Shown: positions 25,827-34,978 of the stretch, one piece after another | Layout of the letters: every line of letters begins with the position of its first letter | Numbering within the stretch: the stretch's first letter is position 1 | Assembly (NCBI GenBank): GCA_028290665.1 | Contig: JAQGJK010000002.1 | Coordinates: 1 to 64,000 of the forward strand | Direction of reading: 5' to 3' | Length of the DNA stretch: 64,000 bases | From: Devosia sp. | Lineage (GTDB): Bacteria; Pseudomonadota; Alphaproteobacteria; Rhizobiales; Devosiaceae | The notes under the pieces: generated by a model | The model's input: only the letters and a program-made list of their open reading frames with translations | What the model was told of the DNA's origin: nothing | Databases searched by the model: none | Translations under genes and position numbers: made by a program

Positions 25827-26693
25827 ATGCTGTACGAAACGCGCGACGCCTTTACCGCCGAGCCGCAGCACGCGGTGACCGTGTTCGGCATGGCCGGCGT
25901 CGGCAAGACCTGGCTTGCGGCACTGCTGCGCAAGGCCGGCTGGTTCCACTATTCGGTCGATTACCGCATCGGCACCCGCCACATGGGCGAGTTCATCGTC
26001 GACAACTTCAAGGCCGAGGCCATGAAGGTGCCGTTCCTGCGCGATCTGTTGCGCTCGGACTCGATGCGGATCGGCTCCAACATCACCTTTTCCAACCTAG
26101 AGCCGCTCTCGACCTATCTCGGCACCCCCGGCGATCCGGCGCGTGGGGGATTGCCGCTCGGCGAATACCAGCGTCGGCAGGAGCAGCACCGTCATGCCGA
26201 AGTGCAGGCACTGCTCGAACTGCCCCGCTTCATCGAGCGGGCGGAGTCGCTTTATGGCTATGCCAATTTCATCGCCGACACCGGCGGCTCGCTGATCGAA
26301 GTCATCGACCATCTCAATGCCAACGACCCGGTGGTCAGGACGCTGACTGAAAATACCCTGCTGCTCTATATCCGCGGCAGCTCCGACGATGCGAGGAAGC
26401 TGGTGCGTCGCTTCCGGGAACATCCGAAGCCAATGTATTACCAGCCCGAATTCCTTGTCGAGAAATGGGCCGAGTACAAGGCGCAGCAGGGCATCACCGA
26501 CGATGCCGCCGTCGATCCCGCCGGCTTTGGCGCCTGGGGTTTCGAGGCACTGCTGGAGGACCGGTTGCCGCGCTACCAGGCATTGGCCGATCGCTTCGGC
26601 TACACCATCGAGGCCGCCGAACTGGCCGAAATCACCGATACGGCCGGGTTCGTGGCACTTGTCGGCAAGGCAATCGACCGCCGAATGCGGTGA
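25827..26693 (+). CDS. P-loop ATPase of unknown function
   Basis: 288 residues. A Walker A motif, GMAGVGKT, lies at residues 21-28 after a beta strand (AVTVF). The next region (FHYSVDYRIGTRHMGEFIVDNF) and the later SLYGYANFIADTGGSLIEVID read as a conserved P-loop kinase or ATPase fold. The C-terminal half is helical, with no recognisable domain. It ends 43 bp before metA, so co-transcription with metA is possible. I know no characterised homologue; a small-molecule kinase role is only one possibility. Confidence 0.7.
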   Translation: MLYETRDAFTAEPQHAVTVFGMAGVGKTWLAALLRKAGWFHYSVDYRIGTRHMGEFIVDNFKAEAMKVPFLRDLLRSDSMRIGSNITFSNLEPLSTYLGTPGDPARGGLPLGEYQRRQEQHRHAEVQALLELPRFIERAESLYGYANFIADTGGSLIEVIDHLNANDPVVRTLTENTLLLYIRGSSDDARKLVRRFREHPKPMYYQPEFLVEKWAEYKAQQGITDDAAVDPAGFGAWGFEALLEDRLPRYQALADRFGYTIEAAELAEITDTAGFVALVGKAIDRRMR

Positions 26694-26736
26694 GGACAGC
26701 TGCCCTCCCCGCACTTCGACCTTGAAGGCTAAAAAA

Positions 26737-27648
26737 ATGCCGATCCGTATTCCCGACGATCTCCCTGCCCGCAAGACCCTCGAACTCGAAGGCGTCGCGG
26801 TGATGGATTCGACCCGCGCCGACCGGCAGGATATCCGGCCGCTGCAGCTGGGCCTGCTCAATCTGATGCCCAACAAGGAGCGCACCGAGACCCAGTTCGC
26901 CCGGCTGATCGGCGCGACGCCGCTGCAGGTCGATTTGACGCTGGTCCGCGTCACCGATCACCAGAGCAAGAATACGGCCGAGGCCTACCTCAAGAGCTTC
27001 TATCAAACCTGGGAAGAGGTCCGGAACCGCAAGTTCGACGGCCTCATCGTCACGGGCGCGCCGATTGCCAACATCCCGTTCGAGGAAGTGCGCTACTGGC
27101 CGGAAATGCTGGAAATCATGGACTGGACACAAACCCATGTGCACCAGACTATGTTCATCTGCTGGGGCGCGCAGGCAGCATTGCACCACTTTCATGGCGC
27201 CAAGCGCTACCGCATGCCGCAAAAGGCTTTCGGCGTGTTTCGCCACGAGGTGAAAACCCCACGCTCGCCATTCCTGCGCGGTTTTTCCGACGATGTCTCG
27301 ATCCCGGTGTCGCGCTACAACGATATCGATCGCAGCACCTTCGGCGACCGGCTCGAGGTGATGCTCGACAATGACGAGATCGGTGTCTGCATGCTCGGCG
27401 ACCGCGACCGCCGGGCGCTCTACATGCTCAACCATCTCGAATACGACAACCGCTCGCTCGCCGATGAGTACGAGCGCGACGTCAAGGCCGGCCTCACCCT
27501 CCCGCCGCCGCGCGACCTGTTCCCGGATGACGATCCGACGCGCGAACCCCAAAACCGCTGGCGCAGCCACGCCCATTTGCTGTTCCAGAACTGGATCAAC
27601 GAGATTTACCAGACGACGCCGTTCGATATGCGGGACATCGGCCGCTGA
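26737..27648 (+). CDS. metA: Homoserine O-acyltransferase MetA
   Basis: 303 residues. It catalyses the first committed step of methionine synthesis, acylating homoserine. The start MPIRIPDDLPARKTLELEGV aligns without gaps to E. coli MetA through the catalytic Cys142 (FICWGAQAA). The base His235 and Glu237 lie in NHLEYD. Residue 111, which in this family tracks the acyl donor (Gly for succinyl-CoA, Glu for acetyl-CoA), is Ala here. The donor is therefore uncertain from sequence alone. Confidence 0.93.
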   Translation: MPIRIPDDLPARKTLELEGVAVMDSTRADRQDIRPLQLGLLNLMPNKERTETQFARLIGATPLQVDLTLVRVTDHQSKNTAEAYLKSFYQTWEEVRNRKFDGLIVTGAPIANIPFEEVRYWPEMLEIMDWTQTHVHQTMFICWGAQAALHHFHGAKRYRMPQKAFGVFRHEVKTPRSPFLRGFSDDVSIPVSRYNDIDRSTFGDRLEVMLDNDEIGVCMLGDRDRRALYMLNHLEYDNRSLADEYERDVKAGLTLPPPRDLFPDDDPTREPQNRWRSHAHLLFQNWINEIYQTTPFDMRDIGR

Positions 27649-27656
27649 TAGCGGAA

Positions 27657-27678
27657 AGCGCCGCCCTTGGGCGGCGCT
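27657..27678. terminator. Strong hairpin between convergent metA and phoX
   Basis: AGCGCCGCCC-TT-GGGCGGCGCT, a 10-bp perfect stem. No T-run follows on either strand, so it may act as a bidirectional mRNA end stabiliser or a weak terminator. Confidence 0.5.
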
Positions 27679-27700
27679 CCGATAATGATGTTCTAGTGCC

Positions 27701-29683
27701 TCAAACCGCGATCTTGCCGCCGCCCTGCTTCGTTATCACGACCACCGATGGCCGGACCGGCAGCGCGTCGTTGAAGTCGGGCCACCTCGTGGCCGGGTCT
27801 TCGTAGTAGGAGACGCGGCCAAAGCCTGCCCAATCGGCACCGCCATCGCCCGGATGCTGCACGGCAACGAATGCCGTCTCGTCATCGGGTGTGAACAGCG
27901 GCCCACACATTTCGGCTCCAACCGGCACGCGGTAGAACAGTTTCGACGTCGCCCGAGCTTCGCCTTCCGTATCCACCGCCCAGAGGCCATCGGTACGGCC
28001 GGTTACCGTCGGATTGTTGCCATCCGTCGAGACCCATAGTCGCCCAGCAGCGTCGACGGCGCAATTGTCCGGCATGCCGAACCAGCCATTAGCGGTCGTT
28101 TCGGTCGAGAAGGTCGCCCCAACTTCCGCCACCGAGGGATCGCCGCATTTAAGCAGCACTTCCCAGGTGCCGGTCGTGCCGGCGAAATCGCCGTCGGTTT
28201 CGGCAATCTCGATGATGTGGCCAAAGGCATTCTCAGCCCGCGGATTGGCTTCGTCGACCTGTTCGGCGGTGCGCTTGGTGTTGTTGGTCAGCATGACATA
28301 GACCTTGCCATTGACGGCGTTGGGCTGGATGTCTTCGGGCCGATCCATCTTGGTGGCGCCGAGCAGATCGCCCGCACGCCGCACTTCGATCACCACATCG
28401 GCCTGGCTGGTGAAACCATTGTCGGCCGTGAGCGGGCCCTCGCCATGGATCAGCGGCATCCAGACGACAGTTCCAGCGGCGTCGAACTTGGCAACGAACA
28501 GTGTGCCGCTGTCGAGCAGGTCCATGTTCGCTGCACGATCGTCCGGATTGAAGGTACCGGCGGTGACGAACTTGTAGACATAGTCGAAGCGCTCGTCGTC
28601 GCCGAGATAGAACACCACGCGGCCATCCTTGGCGACAATCGACTCGGCGCCTTCGTGCTTGAACCGACCAAGCGCCGTGCGCTTCTTGGGTGTCGAGGTG
28701 GGATCGAGCGGATCGACTTCAACGATCCAGCCGAAGCGATTGGGTTCGTTCGGCTCTTTGCTCAGGTCGAAGCGGTCGTAGTGCAGACCCCACTCGTAGG
28801 ATCCCTCAGGAATACCGAGGCGATCATAATTCGCGGCTTCGGGATGATCCGCCGTCAGTTCGCCCATGAAGTAGCCCTGGAGGTTTTCCTCGGCCATCAC
28901 ATAGGTGCCCCAGGGCGTGACGCCGCCGGCGCAGTTGTTCAGCGTGCCGAACACCTTGGTGCCGGCCGGATCGGCCACTGTCATCAACCGCTTGCTGCCG
29001 GCGGCCGGGCCGGTCAGCAGCATTTCGGTATCGGCAGTCACGCGGCGATTCATCGCCCCGTCACGGACCACCTGCCATTTGCCGTCGACCTTGACGATCT
29101 CGACGATGCTGCCGCCATGCGCGGCCATCTCGATATCGACCTGCTCCTTGCTCAGCGGGTTGAGCGTGATCTTGCCCTCGACGAGCGTCACGATGCCGGG
29201 GAACATCAGGTGCGGATTGGTGTACTCGTGATTGACGACGAGCAGGCCATGCTCGGCCGAGCCCTCGAACGGGATATAGCCGACGTAATCATTGTTGTAG
29301 CCGAACTGCTGGCGCTGTGCCGCAGCCGTCTGGTTGGCGGGATCGAACTCCGGAGCGTCGGCGAACAGTGCGTCGCCCCAGCGCAGCAGCACGTCGGCAT
29401 CATAGCCGGCGGCAACATGGTGGTCTGCATCGACGCCGGCCTCGACCTCGTCGAAGTTGAATGCCGTACCAGTGGCAGCGCGTGCCTCACCGGCGGTCAG
29501 CAGGGCAATCGGGCTGACCGAGGCCGCAATCGCCGTCACGGCAAGCGAGCCACCGAGAAAGCCACGGCGCGAAAAGCGGGCCGAGATGATCTCGCCCATT
29601 GTCGGGTTGGCGGAGAGATTGTGCCCCTCGCCGGTATTCGCTTCGAGCCGCGAGCTCGCAAAAATCTGGGACTGGTCGTTCAT
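27701..29683 (-). CDS. phoX: PhoX-type alkaline phosphatase (DUF839), Tat-exported
   Basis: 660 residues from the ATG at 29683 (GAGGAG ribosome-binding site). A twin-arginine signal (FSRRGFLGGSLAVTAIA) lies at about residues 37-52, so the protein is exported folded. The DUF839 body has YVGYIPFEGSAEHGLLVVNHEYTNPHL, GGVTPWGTYVMAEEN and the C-terminal MPDNCAVDAAGRLWVSTDGN. PhoX enzymes hydrolyse phosphate esters in the periplasm using calcium and iron. The Pho box 75 bp upstream supports induction by phosphate starvation. Confidence 0.92.
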   Translation of the reverse strand: MNDQSQIFASSRLEANTGEGHNLSANPTMGEIISARFSRRGFLGGSLAVTAIAASVSPIALLTAGEARAATGTAFNFDEVEAGVDADHHVAAGYDADVLLRWGDALFADAPEFDPANQTAAAQRQQFGYNNDYVGYIPFEGSAEHGLLVVNHEYTNPHLMFPGIVTLVEGKITLNPLSKEQVDIEMAAHGGSIVEIVKVDGKWQVVRDGAMNRRVTADTEMLLTGPAAGSKRLMTVADPAGTKVFGTLNNCAGGVTPWGTYVMAEENLQGYFMGELTADHPEAANYDRLGIPEGSYEWGLHYDRFDLSKEPNEPNRFGWIVEVDPLDPTSTPKKRTALGRFKHEGAESIVAKDGRVVFYLGDDERFDYVYKFVTAGTFNPDDRAANMDLLDSGTLFVAKFDAAGTVVWMPLIHGEGPLTADNGFTSQADVVIEVRRAGDLLGATKMDRPEDIQPNAVNGKVYVMLTNNTKRTAEQVDEANPRAENAFGHIIEIAETDGDFAGTTGTWEVLLKCGDPSVAEVGATFSTETTANGWFGMPDNCAVDAAGRLWVSTDGNNPTVTGRTDGLWAVDTEGEARATSKLFYRVPVGAEMCGPLFTPDDETAFVAVQHPGDGGADWAGFGRVSYYEDPATRWPDFNDALPVRPSVVVITKQGGGKIAV

Positions 29684-29757
29684 GGGTATTTCGCTCCTCA
29701 ACAGCGGCGGGTTGTTTAGAACCGTTCCAGCAATTAGGAAGGCGACGTTACAGCGCC

Positions 29758-29786
29758 ATGACTGTTTGATGACGCTTCGATGACGG
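29758..29786 (-). promoter_or_regulatory. Pho box with three 11-bp repeats
   Basis: On the minus strand CCGTCAT-CGAA-GCGTCAT-CAAA-CAGTCAT gives three GTCAT repeats at exact 11-bp spacing. They resemble the PhoB half-site CTGTCAT. It lies 75-103 bp upstream of phoX and 63 bp upstream of the divergent ycjX-like gene. Confidence 0.75.
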
Positions 29787-29848
29787 CCTCCGACTTGCAT
29801 TGGCCGCGGACGACACTACCTTGCGCCCTGTAATCCGGAGCCCTGCGC

Positions 29849-31303
29849 GTGGCACAACCGCCGACTATTGCCGTCGACGAACTCGGCATCGCGCTCGCCA
29901 ATCTGCGCGACGCCGCTTCGGGTACCGTCACGCCGACGTTGCGGCTTGGGGTGACCGGGCTGTCCCGCGCCGGCAAGACCATTTTCATCACCGCGCTGAT
30001 CCACAATCTGCTGACGGGCGCCCGGCTGCCGGGGTTCACGCCTGCCGCCGATGGCCGGCTCGTCGGCGCCGAGATCGCGCAATATCCCGACAAGGCGATG
30101 CCGCGTTTTGCCTATGAGCAGCACCTCGCCGCGCTGACCGGGCACCAGCCGGTGTGGCCCGACAGCACGCGGCGGATTTCGCAGTTGCGGGTAACGCTGA
30201 AATACCAGTCGACGCGGTTCCTCAAAAGCCTTGGCGGCCTGTCGACGCTGCACCTCGACATCGTCGATTATCCTGGCGAGTGGCTGCTCGACCTGCCGCT
30301 GCTGTCGCTGAGTTTCGCCGAGTGGAGCGCTGACGCGCTCGAACGCGCCCGCCGTCCGGCGTCGACCCGCGAGGCGGAGGCGTTTCTTGCGGCGCTCGAC
30401 GCGCTCGACCCGCTACGTGCAGCCACCGATACCGGCGCAGAATTGCTTGCCAATGGCTTCACCCAGTATCTTCGCCTGTCGCGCGAAGATGGCCGCGCCT
30501 TGTCTAGCCTGCCGCCGGGTCGTTTCCTGATGCCGGGCGATCTTGAAGGCACGCCGGCTCTAACCTTCGCGCCGTTGCCGGCTCAGACTCAACAAGTCCG
30601 CCGCGGCACCCTTTATGCGCTGATGGAGGAACGCTACGAGGCCTATAAGCGCATCGTAGTCCGGCCGTTCTTCCGCAACCACTTCGCCCGGCTCGATCGC
30701 CAGATCGTCCTCGTCGACGCACTGCGGGCGCTCAATGCCGGCCCTGAAGCTGTCGCCGATCTCGAAACCGCGCTGACCGGCATTCTAGCCTGCTACCGGC
30801 AGGGCGACGGCAATCCGTGGACCAGGCTGGTGTCGCGCCGCATCGACCGCATCCTGTTCGCCGCGACCAAGGCCGATCACGTCCACCACACCAGCCACGA
30901 CCGGCTCGAAGCCATCCTCAAGCGGATCGTGGCCGATGCCTCGCGCCGCGCCAAATTCGCCGGCGCCGAGACCCGGTCGCTGGCGCTGGCCTCGGTCCGC
31001 GCCACCACCGAGGGGACGCTGGAGGAAGCTGGCGAGACCCTGCCGTGTATTATCGGCAAGCCGCTGGCCGGCGAAACCATCGGCGGCAAGATCTATGATG
31101 GCGTCGAAGAAATCGCCTTGTTTCCCGGCGACTTGCCGGCCAATCCAGATACGGTGCTGGAACCCGGCAACCCGGTGCGGATCAATTTCCTGCGTTTCAC
31201 ACCGCCCGATGTTACCACCCGGACAAGCGACGGCGTGGCGGTGCTGCCGCATATCCGGCTCGATCGGGCGCTGGAGTATCTGATCGGGGACTGGCTGCGA
31301 TGA
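29849..31303 (+). CDS. YcjX-like P-loop GTPase family protein (DUF463)
   Basis: 484 residues from a GTG at 29849. The P-loop GLSRAGKT lies at residues 37-44, followed by FITALIHNLLTGARLPGF. Other YcjX blocks are LGGLSTLHLDIVDYPGEWLLDLPLL, RFLMPGDLEGTPAL and RIDRILFAATKADHVH, whose TKAD acts as the base-recognition motif. YcjX proteins are dynamin-like or GTPase-like stress proteins of unclear function, normally encoded with YcjF, as here (start of the next gene overlaps at 31300). Confidence 0.88.
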   Translation: MAQPPTIAVDELGIALANLRDAASGTVTPTLRLGVTGLSRAGKTIFITALIHNLLTGARLPGFTPAADGRLVGAEIAQYPDKAMPRFAYEQHLAALTGHQPVWPDSTRRISQLRVTLKYQSTRFLKSLGGLSTLHLDIVDYPGEWLLDLPLLSLSFAEWSADALERARRPASTREAEAFLAALDALDPLRAATDTGAELLANGFTQYLRLSREDGRALSSLPPGRFLMPGDLEGTPALTFAPLPAQTQQVRRGTLYALMEERYEAYKRIVVRPFFRNHFARLDRQIVLVDALRALNAGPEAVADLETALTGILACYRQGDGNPWTRLVSRRIDRILFAATKADHVHHTSHDRLEAILKRIVADASRRAKFAGAETRSLALASVRATTEGTLEEAGETLPCIIGKPLAGETIGGKIYDGVEEIALFPGDLPANPDTVLEPGNPVRINFLRFTPPDVTTRTSDGVAVLPHIRLDRALEYLIGDWLR

Positions 31304-32328
31304 GGGAACCGATCGCCCGCTCGACCTCCCGCCCGGTAGAGCCCGAGGAAGTGTTCCGCGAACCTCGCGCCGTCCCGCCGACGGCCGTGCAACGGGTGGA
31401 GCCGGAGGCCGACGCCTTTGCCGACCTGCCGGTGCTGACCCTGGAACCTGAGCCCCGCTTCAAGCGTGCGAAATGGCTCGGCCGGCTACTGTGGGGCGCC
31501 ATGGGCCTGATCGCCTCGTTGGCGCTTGGCCTCGCCGCCGACAGCCTGATCCGCGAACTCTATCGTCGCGCCGAATGGCTTGGCTGGGTCGGGCTCGGGG
31601 CGCTGGCGCTGTTCGTGCTCGCCGCACTTGCCCTTGCCATCCGAGAAGCCTGGGCGCTGCGCCGGCTGCACGGCCTCGAACATTTGCGGCACGCCGCCGC
31701 GCAGGTGCTGGTCAGCGACCAGCCCGACCCTGCCCGCGCTATTGTCCAGCAACTGTCCGCCGTCTATGCCGGCCGCGCTGATATGGCCCGCGCCCGCACC
31801 GTACTCGATGCCGATGCGGCAACCCTGTTCGATGGTGCCGACATCGTGCGGCACGCGGAGCGGACGCTGATGCTCGATCTCGATGCCCGCGCCAAGGCAT
31901 TGACTGCCGCCTCGGCCCGCCGCGTCGCGGTGGTCACCGCCGTATCGCCACGCGCCCTGATCGACATGGGCTACGTCATCTTCGAGAGCCTGAGGCTTGG
32001 TGGCACCATCGCCCAGCTCTATGGCGCCCGGCCGGGGTTCTTTGGCTCGCTGCGCCTCGTTGGCGCTATTCTTGCCCATCTTGCCGTCACCGGTGGCATC
32101 CTCTTGACCGACGGATTCGTCGAGCAACTGGTCGGCCAAGGCGCCGCCGCCCGCATCTCGGCTCGCCTCGGCGAAGGGTTCGTCAACGGCCTGATGACGG
32201 CCCGCGTCGGCATTGCCGCCATGCGCGCCGTCCGCCCCCTGCCCTTTGCCGCGCTCCAGCAACCGATGGTCAGGGACTTCATCCCGGAGCTGGTCAATCT
32301 GACCAAGGGCACCGGGAGTCCGAGTTAG
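31300..32328 (+). CDS. YcjF-like membrane protein (DUF697)
   Basis: 342 residues. A charged cytoplasmic N-terminus precedes two membrane helices at about residues 67-110. A third hydrophobic segment follows near residues 220-270. The DUF697 motif (SARRVAVVTAVSPRALIDMGYVIFESLRL) and C-terminal region match the YcjF/TIGR01620 family. It overlaps the YcjX-like gene by 4 bp (ATGA), so the two are translationally coupled. Confidence 0.87.
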   Translation: MREPIARSTSRPVEPEEVFREPRAVPPTAVQRVEPEADAFADLPVLTLEPEPRFKRAKWLGRLLWGAMGLIASLALGLAADSLIRELYRRAEWLGWVGLGALALFVLAALALAIREAWALRRLHGLEHLRHAAAQVLVSDQPDPARAIVQQLSAVYAGRADMARARTVLDADAATLFDGADIVRHAERTLMLDLDARAKALTAASARRVAVVTAVSPRALIDMGYVIFESLRLGGTIAQLYGARPGFFGSLRLVGAILAHLAVTGGILLTDGFVEQLVGQGAAARISARLGEGFVNGLMTARVGIAAMRAVRPLPFAALQQPMVRDFIPELVNLTKGTGSPS

Positions 32329-33500
32329 GCGTCCGGGGCAAAGTCCGAGACCATCTGCGTCGCGATCGTCCGGTTGATGTCCTTGGGCACCGCCTGCGGC
32401 CCCGGCGCCAGCGTTTCGGGCGCGGAATTGACCCGGTCGAGCGACAGCGCCTGCAGCATGAAGCCGAGGTCCATCGCCTCGATCGAATTGCCCTTGGCCT
32501 CGACCCCGGCGAGTTCGATCATCCGTCCCTCGGTCAGGAGGATCAGCTTCCGCCCGTCGGCCATCTCGAACTCCTCGAGCATCGGCCCCATCCGCCTGAC
32601 CCCGACTGCCATCGCCCGTAATGCGTCGGTATCGATCTCGGTCGGGAAATGCCCGGAATTCGCCAGAATGGCGCCATCCGACATCGCCGCGAACGCCGCC
32701 TCGCCGACCACCCGCTCGCGCGCCGTCGCCGTGCAAAAGAATTGCCCCCACGGCGCCAGCTTTTCGAGCGTGGCGACATTGAAACCGTCCATCACGGCCT
32801 CGAGCCGCTTGATCGGATCAAGCTCGACCACGGCGACGATGCCGCCGAAGCTTTTGAGATATTGCGCCATGCCGCGCCCGCACCAGCCATAGCCGACGAC
32901 GACGAAACGCCGGCCGTTGATCATCAGATTGGTCATCCGCATGATCGATTCGACATTGCCCTGCCCCACCGCGTGCCGGTTCTCGACGATCTGCTTTAGC
33001 GGCGAATCATTGATGACGATAATCGGGAACGGCACCTTCCCAGGAAACTCCGCCCGCAGCCGGTCATCGCCGGAGGTGGTCTCCTCGGTCCCGCCGCGGA
33101 TCTTGCCCTCGATCCCCGCCTTGATCGCCAGCGCGACGAGGTCGGCGCCGTTGTCGAGCAGGATGTCGGGCTGGTGACGGATCACCTCATCGACATTGCC
33201 GAGATGCTCGTCCCAGCCGATCTCCCGACGGCCGAAAATCGTCAGGCCCCAGTGCTTCAGCACCGCGACGACGTCATCCTGCGTCGAGCCGAAATTGCCG
33301 GTGCCGACGATCCGTGCCCCGCCGGCGACCAGCGTTTCGAGCAGCACCGCGGTCTTCGGTTCGAGGTGCAGCGACACGCCGATGGTTTTGCCGGCAAACG
33401 GCTTGCGCACTTCGAAATCCGCCCGCACTCCGCGCAACAGCGCCATCCGCGACCGGATCCAGTCGATGCGATTGAGCCCCTGCTCGAGCAATCCGTCCAT
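32325..33500 (-). CDS. S-adenosylhomocysteinase-like protein with altered active-site motifs
   Basis: 391 residues, near the length of archaeal SAHH. Family features include HLEPKTAVLLETL, STQDDVVA, RGGTEETTSG, the NAD-binding VVVGYGWCGRGMAQYL and AILANSGHFPTEID. SAHH releases homocysteine and adenosine from S-adenosylhomocysteine. However, DDGGD reads DNGAD (116-120), the usual NDxxTKxxxDN reads NDSPLKQIVEN (Asp to Glu at 173), and the Lys/Tyr tail that closes over NAD is missing. It may use another substrate. The start has a GGAG site 8 bp away. Confidence 0.72.
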   Translation of the reverse strand: MDGLLEQGLNRIDWIRSRMALLRGVRADFEVRKPFAGKTIGVSLHLEPKTAVLLETLVAGGARIVGTGNFGSTQDDVVAVLKHWGLTIFGRREIGWDEHLGNVDEVIRHQPDILLDNGADLVALAIKAGIEGKIRGGTEETTSGDDRLRAEFPGKVPFPIIVINDSPLKQIVENRHAVGQGNVESIMRMTNLMINGRRFVVVGYGWCGRGMAQYLKSFGGIVAVVELDPIKRLEAVMDGFNVATLEKLAPWGQFFCTATARERVVGEAAFAAMSDGAILANSGHFPTEIDTDALRAMAVGVRRMGPMLEEFEMADGRKLILLTEGRMIELAGVEAKGNSIEAMDLGFMLQALSLDRVNSAPETLAPGPQAVPKDINRTIATQMVSDFAPDA

Positions 33501-33558
33501 GCGCCGTCTCCACTAAAAGGAGGCGGCACCTTGTCAGGTTTTGCGGCTGAGGAAAGCC

Positions 33559-34104
33559 CTAGGCGGGCGCTGTCTGGCGCATTGGCAACAGGAACATTGC
33601 CGCAGCCCCGGCGATTGCCGCTGCCATCAGCACCAGCGTCAGCCAGTCGCCCATGCCATAAGGCTTGAACACCATGTCGGCGACGATGGCGAACAGCAGC
33701 ACCAAGTCGAACCGGGCGATCAGCAGGAGTTCCCGTGTCACCCGCGCGGCGCCCGAAATGTCGCCACCATCGGCCAGTGTGTTGATCCGTTTACCACGCG
33801 GCGACAGCAGCGCGCCACCGATGCCGCCGCTGACGACAATGCCGAGCATCGCGATGATGATCCACAGGCTGCCCCACATGCCGCCGAGCGTTGTCGCGAT
33901 CACTCCCGTGATCAGCGTTGCAGCAGTCGCCGGCATGTAGATACGTTCGCCGGCGCGCGCGAAATGCCGTGCAATGGCTACGAGTTCGCTGTCGTTCTTT
34001 GCGCGGTCGGCCAATACGGCCAGCAAGGTCAACACGCCGCCGCCACCCACCCAGGCGATGGCCGACGCGACATGCAGGAATTTCATCAGCGGATAGAAGT
34101 CCAT
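33559..34104 (-). CDS. DUF2269/CopD-like integral membrane protein
   Basis: 181 residues with about five membrane helices. It begins MDFYPLMKFLHVASAIAWVGGGGVLTLLAVLA, the HxxxAxxWxGG pattern of DUF2269 and CopD-like proteins, where the early His may bind a metal or heme. A second conserved block is ARHFARAGERIYMPATAATLITGV. The ATG at 34104 is chosen because the upstream sequence is not membrane-like. Function is unknown. Confidence 0.75.
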   Translation of the reverse strand: MDFYPLMKFLHVASAIAWVGGGGVLTLLAVLADRAKNDSELVAIARHFARAGERIYMPATAATLITGVIATTLGGMWGSLWIIIAMLGIVVSGGIGGALLSPRGKRINTLADGGDISGAARVTRELLLIARFDLVLLFAIVADMVFKPYGMGDWLTLVLMAAAIAGAAAMFLLPMRQTAPA

Positions 34105-34195
34105 TTTTTTCACCCTCAACGTGAATGGATAATGCCCGCGACGAGGATAGCGCGATGTCTCGGCTCCGCCTAGGTCGAAAGTCTGATGGGCCGCT

Positions 34196-34978
34196 TCAGG
34201 CGACTGCCTCGGCAATCGCCAGTACGGGGATGCCGGCCTCGCCGACGAAAGTCTCGATCAGCGGTTTGCCAAACAGATAGCCCTGCTGCAGGTGCACCCC
34301 GGCCGCCGCCAGCACCAGCATCTCGGACTTGGTCTCGACTCCTTCGCCGAGCACCAGCACCCCGAGCTCTGCCCCGATCGCCGCGATGCCTTTGACGATG
34401 GCTTTGCGCGCCGGTGACGTGGCGATATCGCGGATCAGTTCCATGTCGATCTTGATCAGGTCGGGCTGGAATTTTGCCAATAGGCCAAGCCCCGCATAAC
34501 CCGCCCCGAAATCGTCGAGCGCTGTCATGAAGCCCATCTTTTTATAGGCCGCGATGATGTTCTGCACGTGCGCGGTGTCGCTGATCTGCTCGTTCTCGGT
34601 GAATTCGAACATCAGCCGACGCGGATCGAACTGCACCCGGGCAGCAGCGGCGAGCGAGGCACGGATACAGGCCGACGGCTCATAGACCGCATTCGGCATG
34701 AAGTTGATCGACAGCCGCGCCGTCGAGGACTTCGGCAGTTTGGTCCCGGCAAGCTCGATCGCCCGCACCCGGCAGGCCTGATCGAAAGTGTACCGGTTGG
34801 TCTCGGTGACGGCGGCGAGCACGGCACCGGCGCCCTCGCCGTTGCGGCCGCGCACCAGAGCCTCATAGCCCCAGATGCGGTTGGCGGAGAGATCGACGAT
34901 TGGCTGGAACGCCATGGTGAAATCGATGGGAAAGGCGTCGGCAGTGCGACAGCCCTCGCACCCTGCGGTCTTAAGCAT
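34196..34978 (-). CDS. EAL-domain cyclic-di-GMP phosphodiesterase
   Basis: 260 residues, essentially one EAL domain. Catalytic motifs are present: YEALVRG (EAL), SINFMPNAVY (Asn), FEFTENE (Glu), DDFGAGYAGL (DDFG), the Lys in LIKIDME, GEGVET (Glu) and QGYLFGKP. This suggests an active phosphodiesterase that hydrolyses c-di-GMP. A short Cys-rich N-terminus (TAGCEGCRTAD) may bind a metal or sense redox state. No sensor domain is attached. Confidence 0.88.
   Translation of the reverse strand: MLKTAGCEGCRTADAFPIDFTMAFQPIVDLSANRIWGYEALVRGRNGEGAGAVLAAVTETNRYTFDQACRVRAIELAGTKLPKSSTARLSINFMPNAVYEPSACIRASLAAAARVQFDPRRLMFEFTENEQISDTAHVQNIIAAYKKMGFMTALDDFGAGYAGLGLLAKFQPDLIKIDMELIRDIATSPARKAIVKGIAAIGAELGVLVLGEGVETKSEMLVLAAAGVHLQQGYLFGKPLIETFVGEAGIPVLAIAEAVA

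Noticed and set aside
26670-26736. Possible SAM-II riboswitch upstream of metA
   Set aside because: GGCTAAAAAA near the start and a short GC stem recall SAM-II, but the conserved GATTT loop and the TGCA block are missing and part would overlap the upstream gene.
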